From contig NZ_JAIDEN010000014.1 of the NCBI RefSeq assembly GCF_029054785.1, forward strand, positions 1 through 21,337: 21,337 nucleotides of DNA, in the 5' to 3' direction. The notes beneath the pieces are model-generated. The model worked only from the letters and a program-made list of their open reading frames with translations, was not told the origin of the DNA and ran no database searches. Origin of the DNA: Duncaniella sp. (lineage in GTDB: Bacteria > Bacteroidota > Bacteroidia > Bacteroidales > Muribaculaceae). The position numbers were made by a program, and so were the translations under genes. Positions 8,701-15,468 of this stretch are shown here, piece by piece. Positions within the stretch are counted from its first letter, which is position 1. Each line of letters starts with the position of its first letter.

Positions 8701-9638
8701 ATGCGGTCGCCGAAGATCTGGAGTTTGTGGACTCTCGGTGCCTGTTTCATGGCCAGAGGGTCTATGGCCTGCCAGTCGAAAGGCGCTTTCTGAACCTGGT
8801 CATCGGCATTTGCCTTGCCGTCGCCGTCCCAGACGCGCCAGCGCAGCGACACGTCATGTCTGTCAATGACGTTCTCCATGAAATAGCCCTGGTCGGAAAA
8901 CAACGTCCAGCCCTGTTTCTGCTTTTCGGATCCGGCCCACACGAGCGGTTGCCACTCTCCGTCGCCGATCTTGATGTCGCACTTTATGCCTCGGCCCCAT
9001 GAGGTGGACGACCATGACCACTGGATGCGCTCCACGTAGGGTATGTGGTCGATCTCCATCCATCCGTGGAGTGAAGTGCTTTTGTCAGGTGAGGCTCCGC
9101 GACACATCTGCACGAAGCCCGCCTCGCCCTTGACCGGACGGCCGTTTTCGTAGACCACGTTGTCTTCGAGCATCACCGTGTGGCCGGTGCTTTTCCAGTT
9201 ATTGAATCCGTAGGATGCGTTGCCAAGTGCTGGATCATTGTGGTAGAACTGGCGGCTGAAGGCGGCTGTGGCGGCTGCGAATCCGCTGTTGGATGCCTTG
9301 GTGGCGAAGGTGCAGTTGTGGAACAGGACGGGGTAGCTCACTCCTTCGGTCCCTATGACAGGCACGCTGATGATTGCGTTGACATAAGTGTCGTCCGCCC
9401 ATTCCGGACAGGCTTTTCCGGTCCATTTCTGCACGTCGGCAGGGTCCTTGGGCCAGGTGTCGGGCCACGAGGTGTCTGAGAAGTTTATGTCAATGATTTT
9501 GGGCGATGTTGAAGAGTTGCTCCACTTTTCAACCGCTCCATCCGGATCTGAAACGGCTCCACTGGCCGAAAGCGGGAGACATTGCAGGCCGACGGCCATG
9601 AGCGCTCCCGCCGTTAAATAGCGGTAAACTTGTTTCAT
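5706..9638 (-). CDS. Secreted pectin methylesterase-pectate lyase fusion
   Basis: A 1310-residue multidomain pectin-degrading enzyme. A signal peptide covers about residues 1-28. Residues about 40-345 form a module I do not recognise. A pectin methylesterase (CE8) domain spans about 355-640 with its active-site motifs intact: GQAEAL near 463, GFQDTY with Gln487/Asp488, STDFIYDG with Asp510 (nucleophile) and LGRPW with Arg585. A short FnIII-like linker (about 682-745) leads to a PL1-type pectate lyase domain (about 754-1120) beginning AFPTAEGFGKYATGGRGG. A calcium-type DTDGDGMPDDWE segment follows, then a 70-80 residue C-terminal beta tail resembling a type IX-style sorting domain. The expected action is removal of methyl esters followed by eliminative cleavage of homogalacturonan. 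No SusC/SusD partners are visible. It probably has its own promoter after the terminator at 9665-9712; only a weak -7-like box is seen upstream. Confidence 0.9.
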   Translation of the reverse strand: MKQVYRYLTAGALMAVGLQCLPLSASGAVSDPDGAVEKWSNSSTSPKIIDINFSDTSWPDTWPKDPADVQKWTGKACPEWADDTYVNAIISVPVIGTEGVSYPVLFHNCTFATKASNSGFAAATAAFSRQFYHNDPALGNASYGFNNWKSTGHTVMLEDNVVYENGRPVKGEAGFVQMCRGASPDKSTSLHGWMEIDHIPYVERIQWSWSSTSWGRGIKCDIKIGDGEWQPLVWAGSEKQKQGWTLFSDQGYFMENVIDRHDVSLRWRVWDGDGKANADDQVQKAPFDWQAIDPLAMKQAPRVHKLQIFGDRISAEQADYAKANPVGDVGELSDLSKFGFTQEGNTKPTPDEEAPVTLLYVNPDGSGDHSTIQAAINAVPDGSRGIIYIAPGIYDENIYAGTKEKHNKFISLIGADAATTILTSSVSRGGTSSNTYNDCAALNVFTERFYAENLTIRNTSGNVGQAEALYTAADAHLFKNCILEGFQDTYKANTGARGYFTGCKISGSTDFIYDGGLEWFEGCDIICLYNPNGGYITAPAEAGLTLNRTFYPELSAQALRAGLFFNGCNIMAGEGTGASTYYLGRPWKENSGSMFLNCRLGSHIKAEGWKDWNGSENTASLYEYKNLNADGTPADVSRRAAFSHQASDAEVAAYIRPEFLFEKASAVPFDFKAILSGTAEPCNFTVSPSSFSWDSDESAAGYIIYRNGRMDSLSEETTYTLPSGAEASEFSVAAISRHGVTTKAVSVTEATRLIAFPTAEGFGKYATGGRGGKVVKVTSTADDGSAGTLRWAFEQHKDQPLTIVFEVSGDIALATPLNVKRANWTLAGQTAPGEGIVITRNKLNVGGSQNFIIRNMRFRIGQKDMSGQIIANNALGAENCANFIIDHCSFGWSTEENMNTADSHFLTVQYSMLHEGLYNAGHVKDERGYACQWGGSPATYHHNLLAHNNSRSPRFNGARGEDHVVFMEYANNVNYNYGKRGGCYGGENTAPVASYTGMNSAHECNFMNNYYKPGPWSDKNRLEFVNSSYARSGATSWGPAKWYINGNIAEGFASANADNWTAVAVEGKYTLADIRANERIVTATPWYQHSALGPIGRYIPQNYMLYDLQSAEEAFRTVIEKAGTINRDKVERRVADDVKNGKVTFSGAFAGAGMGMIDTEADAEGFFPYRSDYTVPTDTDGDGMPDDWEKANNLDPTKPDNNLVNAEGYTALEVWLNSLMGEISDNDFRESSIGEITVDSEIAYDSTSRSLRVGETSIGALLEVYGVDGRRIAMQTIASTETSLCHLPEGILLLRVQSRTTAPVTLKIKL

Positions 9639-9664
9639 GTGTAATGATTTTGAAGGTATTGAAA

Positions 9665-9712
9665 AAACGCTTGCCCGGAACCGGATTGTGACGGTCGGCC
9701 GGGCAAGCGTTT
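9665..9712 (-). terminator. Intrinsic terminator after the TPR gene
   Basis: AAACGCTTGCCCGG (9665-9678) pairs perfectly over 14 bases with CCGGGCAAGCGTTT (9699-9712). The 20-base loop contains a further ACCG/CGGT pair. On the minus strand the stem runs into six T residues. It lies 45 bases after the TPR gene stop and 26 bases before the pectin enzyme start, separating the two transcription units. Confidence 0.9.
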
Positions 9713-9757
9713 GTATGTTGTCTTTGTGGGTTGGAATGCGCTCTGACTGTGCGTTTG

Positions 9758-10444
9758 TTATTTCGCAGCGGCGTCTTTTGCGCGTTCGAGATATTTCTGC
9801 ATGTCCACGCCGATCTCGGCTCCGTAGTTGGGATATTCCTTGATGAGCTGTTCGTAGACAGCTGCTTCAGCCTTGAAGTCTTTCTGTTCGCGGAGCACGG
9901 TGGCTTCCTTGAGCATGAAGGCGGGAGTGTAGTGCGGGTTGTTGTCCGAGATCTTCACTGCGCTCTTGTAGCAGTCGATGGCCTGGGGATATTGCTTGAG
10001 GTTCACGTAGCAGTCACCTTCGAGCGATTTGGCTGCGGCGCCGATGATGGTCTCTGTCGCGTCATAGTCTTTGAGGTGGTTGAGTGCTTCCTCATATTTG
10101 CCCTGCTTGTAGAGGAGGATGGCAGCGTTGAGGTTGGCGAGGTTGCCGGCTGCATAGCCGTGGTCGGCGGCTACCTGCTGATATTTGGCGAGGGCGATGG
10201 AGTCGTTGCCCATCAGGAGTTCCATGTCGGCCTGGCCGATGGCGTTGTTGGCGGCGTTCTGTCCGGGCTGACGGATGGCGTAGACGTAGATCAGCACGAT
10301 TGCCACGATTGCGGCCACTGCGATGCACGACCATACGATGATTTTAGGGTTGCTCTGCACCTTTTCGCCGAGGCCGGTGAGAGTGTCGTTAACCTCGTCG
10401 ATCGAGGTGTGGGTCTGTTCGTTGTTGGGCTTGTTATTTGCCAT
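9758..10444 (-). CDS. Membrane-anchored tetratricopeptide repeat protein
   Basis: About 228 residues with one membrane segment near the N-terminus (IIVWSCIAVAAIVAIVLIYVYAI, about 34-56), a short cytoplasmic leader, and a soluble remainder made of helical TPR-like repeats. Repeat-like pairs include DSIALAKYQQVAADHGYAAG, AAILLYKQGKYEEALNHL and GDCYVNLKQYPQAIDCYKSA. Such proteins act as scaffolds at the inner membrane (compare YfgM-type); the partner is unknown. I chose the ATG at 10444 (MANNKPNNEQ) rather than the in-frame ATG at 10504, which lies within about 25 bases of the -7 box at 10529-10536 and would leave almost no leader. The gene stands alone, ending in a strong terminator. Confidence 0.8.
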   Translation of the reverse strand: MANNKPNNEQTHTSIDEVNDTLTGLGEKVQSNPKIIVWSCIAVAAIVAIVLIYVYAIRQPGQNAANNAIGQADMELLMGNDSIALAKYQQVAADHGYAAGNLANLNAAILLYKQGKYEEALNHLKDYDATETIIGAAAKSLEGDCYVNLKQYPQAIDCYKSAVKISDNNPHYTPAFMLKEATVLREQKDFKAEAAVYEQLIKEYPNYGAEIGVDMQKYLERAKDAAAK

Positions 10445-10528
10445 TGTTATGTGATTCGTTTTTGATTTATTCTGTGCTTTGTCGATGCTAAAAAGCGCAT
10501 TCATAGCGCGTTATCGCATTCCAAAGTG

Positions 10529-10536
10529 CAAAATTA
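10529..10536 (-). promoter_or_regulatory. -7 promoter element for the TPR gene
   Basis: The minus strand reads TAATTTTG, matching TAnnTTTG. It sits 85 bases upstream of the preferred ATG at 10444. No distinct -33 TTG at the usual spacing is evident. Confidence 0.6.
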
Positions 10537-10718
10537 ATACATATTCTCCAATAAATGAAATTTTTAGCGTGATTTTTGACCCCGTATCGCGCCGGAATTT
10601 TAAAAATATCGGTCCGCAGGGTTCTGTCCGGGCGTAATGCGGCGGCCGATGGCATGGATGTGGAGGTGATGTCGGTGCGAAACAGAACAAAGCTGTTGCA
10701 TATTTGAAAAAAAAGATA

Positions 10719-10726
10719 TAACTTTG
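10719..10726 (+). promoter_or_regulatory. -7 promoter element for tRNA-Pro
   Basis: TAACTTTG matches TAnnTTTG and lies 11 bases before the first tRNA base. A TTG at 10696-10698, 20 bases upstream, fits the expected -33 element. Confidence 0.7.
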
Positions 10727-10737
10727 CACCGTCGTTT

Positions 10738-10812
10738 CGGGGCGTAGCGCAGTCCGGTTAGCGCACCTGCTTTGGGAGCAGGGGGTCGCGAGTTCGAATC
10801 CCGCCACCCCGA
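10738..10812 (+). tRNA. tRNA-Pro (anticodon TGG)
   Basis: A complete 75-base cloverleaf. The acceptor arm is CGGGGCG/CACCCCG and the D-stem GCGC/GCGC. The anticodon stem CCTGC/GCAGG encloses the loop TTTGGGA with anticodon TGG. The T-loop is TTCGAAT and the discriminator base is A. CCA is not encoded. Two A-C oppositions are visible: C6-A67 in the acceptor stem and A52-C62 in the T-stem. U8, G53-C61, TTC and the rest of the core are canonical. A -7 box lies directly upstream and a long hairpin follows. Confidence 0.95.
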
Positions 10813-10824
10813 CGAAAACAATGC

Positions 10825-10857
10825 CGACGGGCCTGACTCACTGAGTCGGGCCCGTCG
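10825..10857 (+). terminator. Hairpin after tRNA-Pro, likely terminator
   Basis: A near-perfect 16-base inverted repeat (CGACGGGCCTGACTCA with TGAGTCGGGCCCGTCG, one G-U pair) begins 12 bases after the tRNA. It is followed by TGTGTATTGG, only mildly T-rich. It probably ends the tRNA transcript or guides 3' processing. Confidence 0.65.
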
Positions 10858-10931
10858 TGTGTATTGGCGGTAAGCCCGGAAAAATTTTCCGCACTCCGCA
10901 TTATCGCACTGAAACGGGGGGAGCCGGGGCT

Positions 10932-10939
10932 TATCTTTG
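10932..10939 (+). promoter_or_regulatory. -7 promoter element for the 10999 gene
   Basis: TATCTTTG matches TAnnTTTG about 60 bases upstream of the ATG at 10999. It supports that ATG over the upstream non-ATG start at 10864. Confidence 0.6.
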
Positions 10940-10998
10940 CAGTGTCGATCGTCGATATTTCAAAGTCAAAACCCTCATTCCCCCGTTTTCCCATTGCT

Positions 10999-11658
10999 AT
11001 GAAAAAGACCGAAACCGCAGGGCCGGACACTGCCGCCCTCCCCGTATCCCGCAAATTTTATGAATCGCTTCTGAGCCGCATCGCGCTGACCGTCAGCCTT
11101 CTCTCTGACCCTCAGACAATGATGCGCCGTGTTCTGGCCATACTTGAGGCCTACATGAATTCCGGCGTCGAGCCTACCAGAGCCGCCGGTCTTGACCCGC
11201 TGCTCATCTTCACCATCCTGCGTCCGGAAGTCGACAAGGCCATGGAGCGCTCGCGCCGTGCACGTCAGCGCGCCCTTGACCGCCGTCTCCGCAGGGAGAC
11301 CGAGGCGGCCAAGGGCGCGTCTGAGGAGCCTGTGATCCCCGCGGACCTATTTCCGGTCGAGGATCAGAGTGGATCCCTGCCATGCGTTGGCGGCGTCCAG
11401 GATCTTGAGCAGGTCGCTCCAGGCGGAGGCAGAGAGGAGAGGCGCATTGTAACGCTTGGCGACCTTGATCTCGACGAGGTCAGCCGCAGGCGAGGAAGCG
11501 CTGACGGTGAAGCTGCCGGTCTCGTTGCTGACAGAAGTGGCCAGAGCCGCGAGCGAGGCGGGGTTGGCGCTGTATCCGGCGGGCAGCTTCAGGCTGATGC
11601 GGGTGACATACTCGCGCGGAGTGCGCAGATAGATGTCGTCGGCCCGCTCGCGGTCTGA
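10999..11658 (+). CDS. Unrecognised small helical protein with extended C-terminus
   Basis: I cannot name this family. From the ATG at 10999 the frame encodes 219 residues. The first about 100 look like a real compact helical protein: FYESLLSRIALTVSLLSDPQ, MMRRVLAILEAYMNSG, then FTILRPEVDKAMERS and a very basic helix (RRARQRALDRRLRRE) that could bind nucleic acid. From about residue 117 the frame lies antisense to the convergent gene ending at 11347, and the sequence becomes glycine/arginine/glutamate-rich as expected of a shadow reading. The true protein may end early, or the native stop has been lost. No signal peptide or membrane segment. A -7 box at 10932-10939 supports transcription and the chosen start. 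Confidence 0.6.
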   Translation: MKKTETAGPDTAALPVSRKFYESLLSRIALTVSLLSDPQTMMRRVLAILEAYMNSGVEPTRAAGLDPLLIFTILRPEVDKAMERSRRARQRALDRRLRRETEAAKGASEEPVIPADLFPVEDQSGSLPCVGGVQDLEQVAPGGGREERRIVTLGDLDLDEVSRRRGSADGEAAGLVADRSGQSRERGGVGAVSGGQLQADAGDILARSAQIDVVGPLAV

Positions 11659-13545
11659 GGGGAGAGCCTCGACCTGTCCGCCGAGGAGTTTTCCGGCTGA
11701 GAGGATCAGGTTTTTGCCCGCGCGCTTCACAAGGTTGTCCATAGTATAGTCGATATTATATTTCAGTTCCGGATTTTCCGGGTCGATGCCGATTGAGGTG
11801 ACCTGTCCGCCGGTGAATTCCGAAGCGTCCGCACCGTGATATGACTTGATTTCTTCCTTGAAATCGTTTTTCTGCTCGTTGCGTCCGTCGGCATAGCGTT
11901 CGAGGCGGTCGGCTGCCTCCTTGCTGTTTTCCTTGATGTCGACCGTCAGATCGTAGCGGTTGAGATATTTTTTGTAGCCCTCGTTGAGGTCCTCTTCGCT
12001 GAGCACTCTGAAGCCTACGCTTTTGGTAGCTCCCAGATATGACTCCTCGCGCCGGATTTTGAGCGCGGTGCCGTCAATAGTGGCATCGACGGTGGTCAGG
12101 TTGCGGTTGTCGGCGGCGGTGCTCATCGGCAGGGTCAGATAGTCGGCCTCGGTCATCGGTTTTTTCTTGCGTTCCTTTGACTTGCGCCACATCAGAGCCT
12201 TGCGACCCTGCAAGGAGGCCGGAAGCTCAGACGGCGCCATGAAGCCGTCAAGAGGGGGGAAATAGTAGCGCGGCTGTTGGCCATTGACTTTCGCGAAACC
12301 CTGCGTGTGGTTGAGGTTGATGAGCCGGTCGAGCGGTTCGTATAAGTCGGAGGTGGAGATGCCCGGTTCGATCGGAATCTTGAACGCGCGCAGATCGCTG
12401 TTGAGCAGGCGGGCGAATGTCGAGTGGTCGGAATTGCCGCGCTTGGCTATATAGATGTAGCAGAGTGCGTTGTAAGTGTAATCGGCGGCTTCCTGAGCCG
12501 TGATTTTTCCCTCTTTCAGGAGTTTCTGCAAGGTTTTGCCGATCTTCTTGCCGTCGCGGATATATTCCTGAGGCATAGAGCCGACGATCGGATGGGTGTC
12601 AAGCCACCAGTCCCAGGCGTCCCAGCGGTCTTCGATGATGATGTCGGCGGCGGGGTTGGCGTGAAGTCCGTCCTTGCGGGCGCTTTTGGGGGTGAAGTCG
12701 TCGCTGTTGCGGCGGTTGAAGATGTGGATTTTGACCGTGGGCGACTGCTGGTCGGAGTCATACCACAGGCGCGGTTCCTTGGGGATGTCGGTCATTTCGA
12801 GGTCGAGTACATAGTTCTTGTCCTCGTCGCGGCTGACGGTGAAATCGGGAGCGCCGTTGAGGGTGCGGTATTGTGTGGTGAGATTGTCGTCCACAATGCA
12901 GTGGATGCGGTAGCTCATGATCGGGGCATCGTCACGCAGAGTGAAGACCATCGGATCGGGGTGGACGTTCTGGAGCCGTGATTCGGTGTAGAAGAAAACG
13001 TCGATGTCGTCGCCGGTCTCAAGGCCGGGAATGGCGAGTTTGCGGCTCTTTTTCTCCCCTTTCTTGCCCTCCTCGACCTCGATGAACTCCGAGGTGTCGA
13101 TGTCGACGGTGCGGCCGTCGGGTTTGATCAGGCGGACTCCCATCGCGAAGCGTTTCTTTTCGTAGCCGTCCCAGTATCTTTTCTTCTTATCGGTGCCGAA
13201 ATCGAATTCGGAATATTTCTCAAGCGCGGCCTTGTCTTTGATGTGGATGAGCATGCGGGTCAGGTGTGAACCCTGCACCTGGGCCTTGCGCGAGAAGCGC
13301 AGGGTGCCGCTCATGCGTCCGAAGCCTGTTTTTTTCTTGGCGTCGACATCCTCGTGGACGGCTTTGATGACAGCCGATTCCTTCCGGTATTTTTCTGGGA
13401 TTTCCTTGACCTTGAAGGCGGGGAGATCCATTGCATAGACCTCCGCACGGATCGTGTCGGTGAACCGGCGGTAGTCTTCCTTGCTGTCGGCATAGGAGAG
13501 CAGGGCGCTGATCAGCGCGACTGCGCTCAGAATTAATTTCTTCAT
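11347..13545 (-). CDS. Secreted DUF3857-type protein with degenerate transglutaminase core
   Basis: 732 residues with a signal peptide (MKKLILSAVALISALLSYA). An N-terminal beta-rich DUF3857-like region covers about 60-300. A transglutaminase-like segment follows at about 355-435, and a C-terminal DUF3858-like beta region after that. Where active family members have G-(D/N)-C, this protein reads KRGNSDHSTFARLLN, placing Ser372 at the nucleophile position. His413 and Asp433 are plausible remnants of the other catalytic positions, so I infer a pseudoenzyme or a binding partner. It follows its 609-residue paralogue with an ATGA overlap, indicating translational coupling. The periplasm or outer membrane is the likely location. 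The last about 310 bases are overlapped by the frame on the opposite strand. Confidence 0.75.
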   Translation of the reverse strand: MKKLILSAVALISALLSYADSKEDYRRFTDTIRAEVYAMDLPAFKVKEIPEKYRKESAVIKAVHEDVDAKKKTGFGRMSGTLRFSRKAQVQGSHLTRMLIHIKDKAALEKYSEFDFGTDKKKRYWDGYEKKRFAMGVRLIKPDGRTVDIDTSEFIEVEEGKKGEKKSRKLAIPGLETGDDIDVFFYTESRLQNVHPDPMVFTLRDDAPIMSYRIHCIVDDNLTTQYRTLNGAPDFTVSRDEDKNYVLDLEMTDIPKEPRLWYDSDQQSPTVKIHIFNRRNSDDFTPKSARKDGLHANPAADIIIEDRWDAWDWWLDTHPIVGSMPQEYIRDGKKIGKTLQKLLKEGKITAQEAADYTYNALCYIYIAKRGNSDHSTFARLLNSDLRAFKIPIEPGISTSDLYEPLDRLINLNHTQGFAKVNGQQPRYYFPPLDGFMAPSELPASLQGRKALMWRKSKERKKKPMTEADYLTLPMSTAADNRNLTTVDATIDGTALKIRREESYLGATKSVGFRVLSEEDLNEGYKKYLNRYDLTVDIKENSKEAADRLERYADGRNEQKNDFKEEIKSYHGADASEFTGGQVTSIGIDPENPELKYNIDYTMDNLVKRAGKNLILSAGKLLGGQVEALPSDRERADDIYLRTPREYVTRISLKLPAGYSANPASLAALATSVSNETGSFTVSASSPAADLVEIKVAKRYNAPLLSASAWSDLLKILDAANAWQGSTLILDRK

Positions 13546-15371
13546 TGGCGTTTCGGTTTTGTGGCGGTTTGTTTCATTCGGATCTCAATCTGGCGGTTGC
13601 AGGCGTCGTTCCAGTGGCTCAGGGCTTTGTTCCAGGCCGGGATGTCGGCGAGGGGCAGCAGGCGCGATTCGAGAATGAGGATCTTTTCCATGCTGACCGT
13701 GTCGCCGTCGCGCCGGTAGGTGCAGCTGAAACGGGCGTTCGGAAGTTCGGTCCGGGATGGATCGGGTAGCACCGCTTCGGCGTTTGCTGGAAGCACGACT
13801 GTGGAGCGGCGGACGATCTGACCCGTCATCGGGAAGAGATAGTCGCTGCGGCGCTCGTCGGTGTCGATTCGGGAGCATAGCGGGTCGCCTGAGGTGTTGA
13901 GATCGAGGTAGATGACATCATCGGCCTCGGTGATGGCCTCGCTGTTGAGGATCGGGGCGCTCAGGATGATCTCGCCGGGGGTGTCGCGGCTGAATCTGAC
14001 GCTGTCGGCAGGCACTGCGGCCCGCTGCGAGGGTATCAGGGCTTTGGCAAGAAGCTCGTTGAGGTGCTGTCCGGGCACTTCGTCGTAGCGGCTGATGAAG
14101 TTTTCGGCCATATCTTCGGTGCATTTCCGGCGGACGATGCCGCTGAGACCGTCGGGTGTCAGGCGGTAGTGGCAGGTCAGCAGATCGGCGGAGGCCACGG
14201 GTGACACTGCCGGGATGTCGATCATCCGGTAGCCGTCAGGGGTGAACATCATGGCGTCTTTGCCGCGGATCCATTCCGGGATGTGGCGCGCGGAGATCTG
14301 GCGGTGGGTCGGGTCGAGGAAGAGCATGGAATCGCCGTCGGGGACGATGCAGATCATGTGGTTGGTAGCCGAGAGCGACGGGGCCTCGGCTATGCGGAAG
14401 GGGATGTCGGAGGTGCCGACTGCCGCTATGTAGGCTTTGATTCCGGCTCGGTTGAGCATGGTGGAGAGCAGGAGCGACATCCCTTTGCAGTCGCCGTAGC
14501 GCTTGCGCATGACTTCAGCCGGAGTGTCGGGGCGGTAGGCGGCCTCGCCTGCTTCAAAGGCCACATAGCGGATGTTCTGCCTGACGTGGCGGTAGAGGCG
14601 GCTGATGATCTCGTCGCGGTCTTTGGCTCCGGCGGTCAGCGAGGCTACTGTGGCGTTGAGTTCGGCGGCTGTGGTGTCGACGTCGAGCATCGGGCGGTGA
14701 TAGCGGTAGAGCGAGTCGCAGTCGGGGAAGTAGCCTTTGACCATGATGTGGGCCAGGGAGGCCAGGGCCGGGGGACTTTGCCTGTCATCGGGGATTTCGG
14801 GCAGGGAGGTGACGGTGTAGGTGATCGTGCGGCTGCCGTCAGGTGAGGTCTGTTCGCTGCGGGTGATTCCCTCGGCGGGGAAATTGCGGTCGACCAGTCC
14901 GATCTCAGGCATCGAGGCCGGGATGTGGAATATTATCTGTTTCGAGCGCACGGGATATTCCTCGGCCGGGTACATCCCCGTGAAGTGGGCGCCGTCGGTG
15001 AATGTCCGCCTGAACTGCACCTTGGCCTTGCGGTCTTTGCGGTCGAGGCTGATGTCGAGCCAGCAGACCTTGCTGTCGTCGTGGAAGACGGTCGGGGGGT
15101 TGGCGTTGCTGTAACGGGCCTTGCCTCCCGACGCTTTGTCGAGGGTGATTATGTTGCTGTGGAAGGCGTGGGGCTTGATCTGTTCGGCCCGGCGTGTGGC
15201 CAGATATTCCAGACTCCGGCTGTGTTTGACCTCAGGTCCGTTTTTGCCCTGCACGAAGCGGAATTCCTCGATGGCCGAGGTTATCACCACGTTCTCGTCG
15301 GGCTTGGCTGCCTCGGCCCCCAATGGGCGGCAGAGCAGCAGAAGGGCGATCGGAAGCAGTTTTTTGAGCAT
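13542..15371 (-). CDS. Secreted DUF3857/transglutaminase-like protein
   Basis: 609 residues with a hydrophobic leader (about 1-21). A DUF3857-like N-terminal half is followed by a transglutaminase-like core preceded by RHVRQNIRYVAF. The catalytic triad is visible as Cys295 in RYGDCKGMS, His338 in TNHMICIV and Asp353 in FLDPTH. Such domains act as cysteine proteases, cross-linkers or peptide-binding modules outside the cytoplasm; the substrate here is unknown. It is the first gene of a two-gene operon, overlapping the next start by four bases (ATGA). Upstream is a -7 box (15421-15428) and, centred about 42 bases before the inferred transcription start, a perfect CRP-type palindrome next to a Crp/Fnr gene, suggesting local control. 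Confidence 0.85.
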   Translation of the reverse strand: MLKKLLPIALLLLCRPLGAEAAKPDENVVITSAIEEFRFVQGKNGPEVKHSRSLEYLATRRAEQIKPHAFHSNIITLDKASGGKARYSNANPPTVFHDDSKVCWLDISLDRKDRKAKVQFRRTFTDGAHFTGMYPAEEYPVRSKQIIFHIPASMPEIGLVDRNFPAEGITRSEQTSPDGSRTITYTVTSLPEIPDDRQSPPALASLAHIMVKGYFPDCDSLYRYHRPMLDVDTTAAELNATVASLTAGAKDRDEIISRLYRHVRQNIRYVAFEAGEAAYRPDTPAEVMRKRYGDCKGMSLLLSTMLNRAGIKAYIAAVGTSDIPFRIAEAPSLSATNHMICIVPDGDSMLFLDPTHRQISARHIPEWIRGKDAMMFTPDGYRMIDIPAVSPVASADLLTCHYRLTPDGLSGIVRRKCTEDMAENFISRYDEVPGQHLNELLAKALIPSQRAAVPADSVRFSRDTPGEIILSAPILNSEAITEADDVIYLDLNTSGDPLCSRIDTDERRSDYLFPMTGQIVRRSTVVLPANAEAVLPDPSRTELPNARFSCTYRRDGDTVSMEKILILESRLLPLADIPAWNKALSHWNDACNRQIEIRMKQTATKPKRQ

Positions 15372-15420
15372 AGCGGTATCTGATTGGTTTGTGGGGCGTA
15401 AGACAGAAAGATGTGCTATG

Positions 15421-15428
15421 CAAAGATA
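15421..15428 (-). promoter_or_regulatory. -7 promoter element for the transglutaminase operon
   Basis: The minus strand reads TATCTTTG, matching TAnnTTTG, 49 bases upstream of the ATG at 15371. No -33 TTG is visible; the region where it would sit is occupied by the palindrome at 15447-15468, as expected for an activator-dependent promoter. Confidence 0.65.
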
Positions 15429-15446
15429 GGAAGCGTAAAATAAAAA

Positions 15447-15468
15447 AAGTGTGATTTAAATCACACTT
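15447..15468. promoter_or_regulatory. Perfect CRP-type palindrome, or terminator of the regulator gene
   Basis: A perfect 22-base palindrome containing TGTGATTTAAATCACA, which fits the TGTGA-N6-TCACA consensus of CRP family sites. Its centre (15457.5) lies about 42 bases upstream of the transcription start implied by the -7 box at 15421-15428. It contains the TGA stop codon of the Crp/Fnr gene. On the minus strand it is followed directly by TTTTTTTATTTTA, so it also fits an intrinsic terminator for that gene (8-base stem, 6-base loop). The two roles are not exclusive. Confidence 0.6.

Noticed and set aside
5706..10444. Polysaccharide utilisation locus around the pectin enzyme
   Set aside because: No SusC, SusD, hybrid two-component or ECF sigma/anti-sigma genes are present; the neighbours are a TPR protein and purC.
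10600..11054. Minus-strand open frames across the tRNA-Pro region (10600-10821 and 10758-11054)
   Set aside because: They translate the antisense of the tRNA (GWRDSNSRPPAPKAGALTG-type peptide), a well-known source of spurious gene calls.
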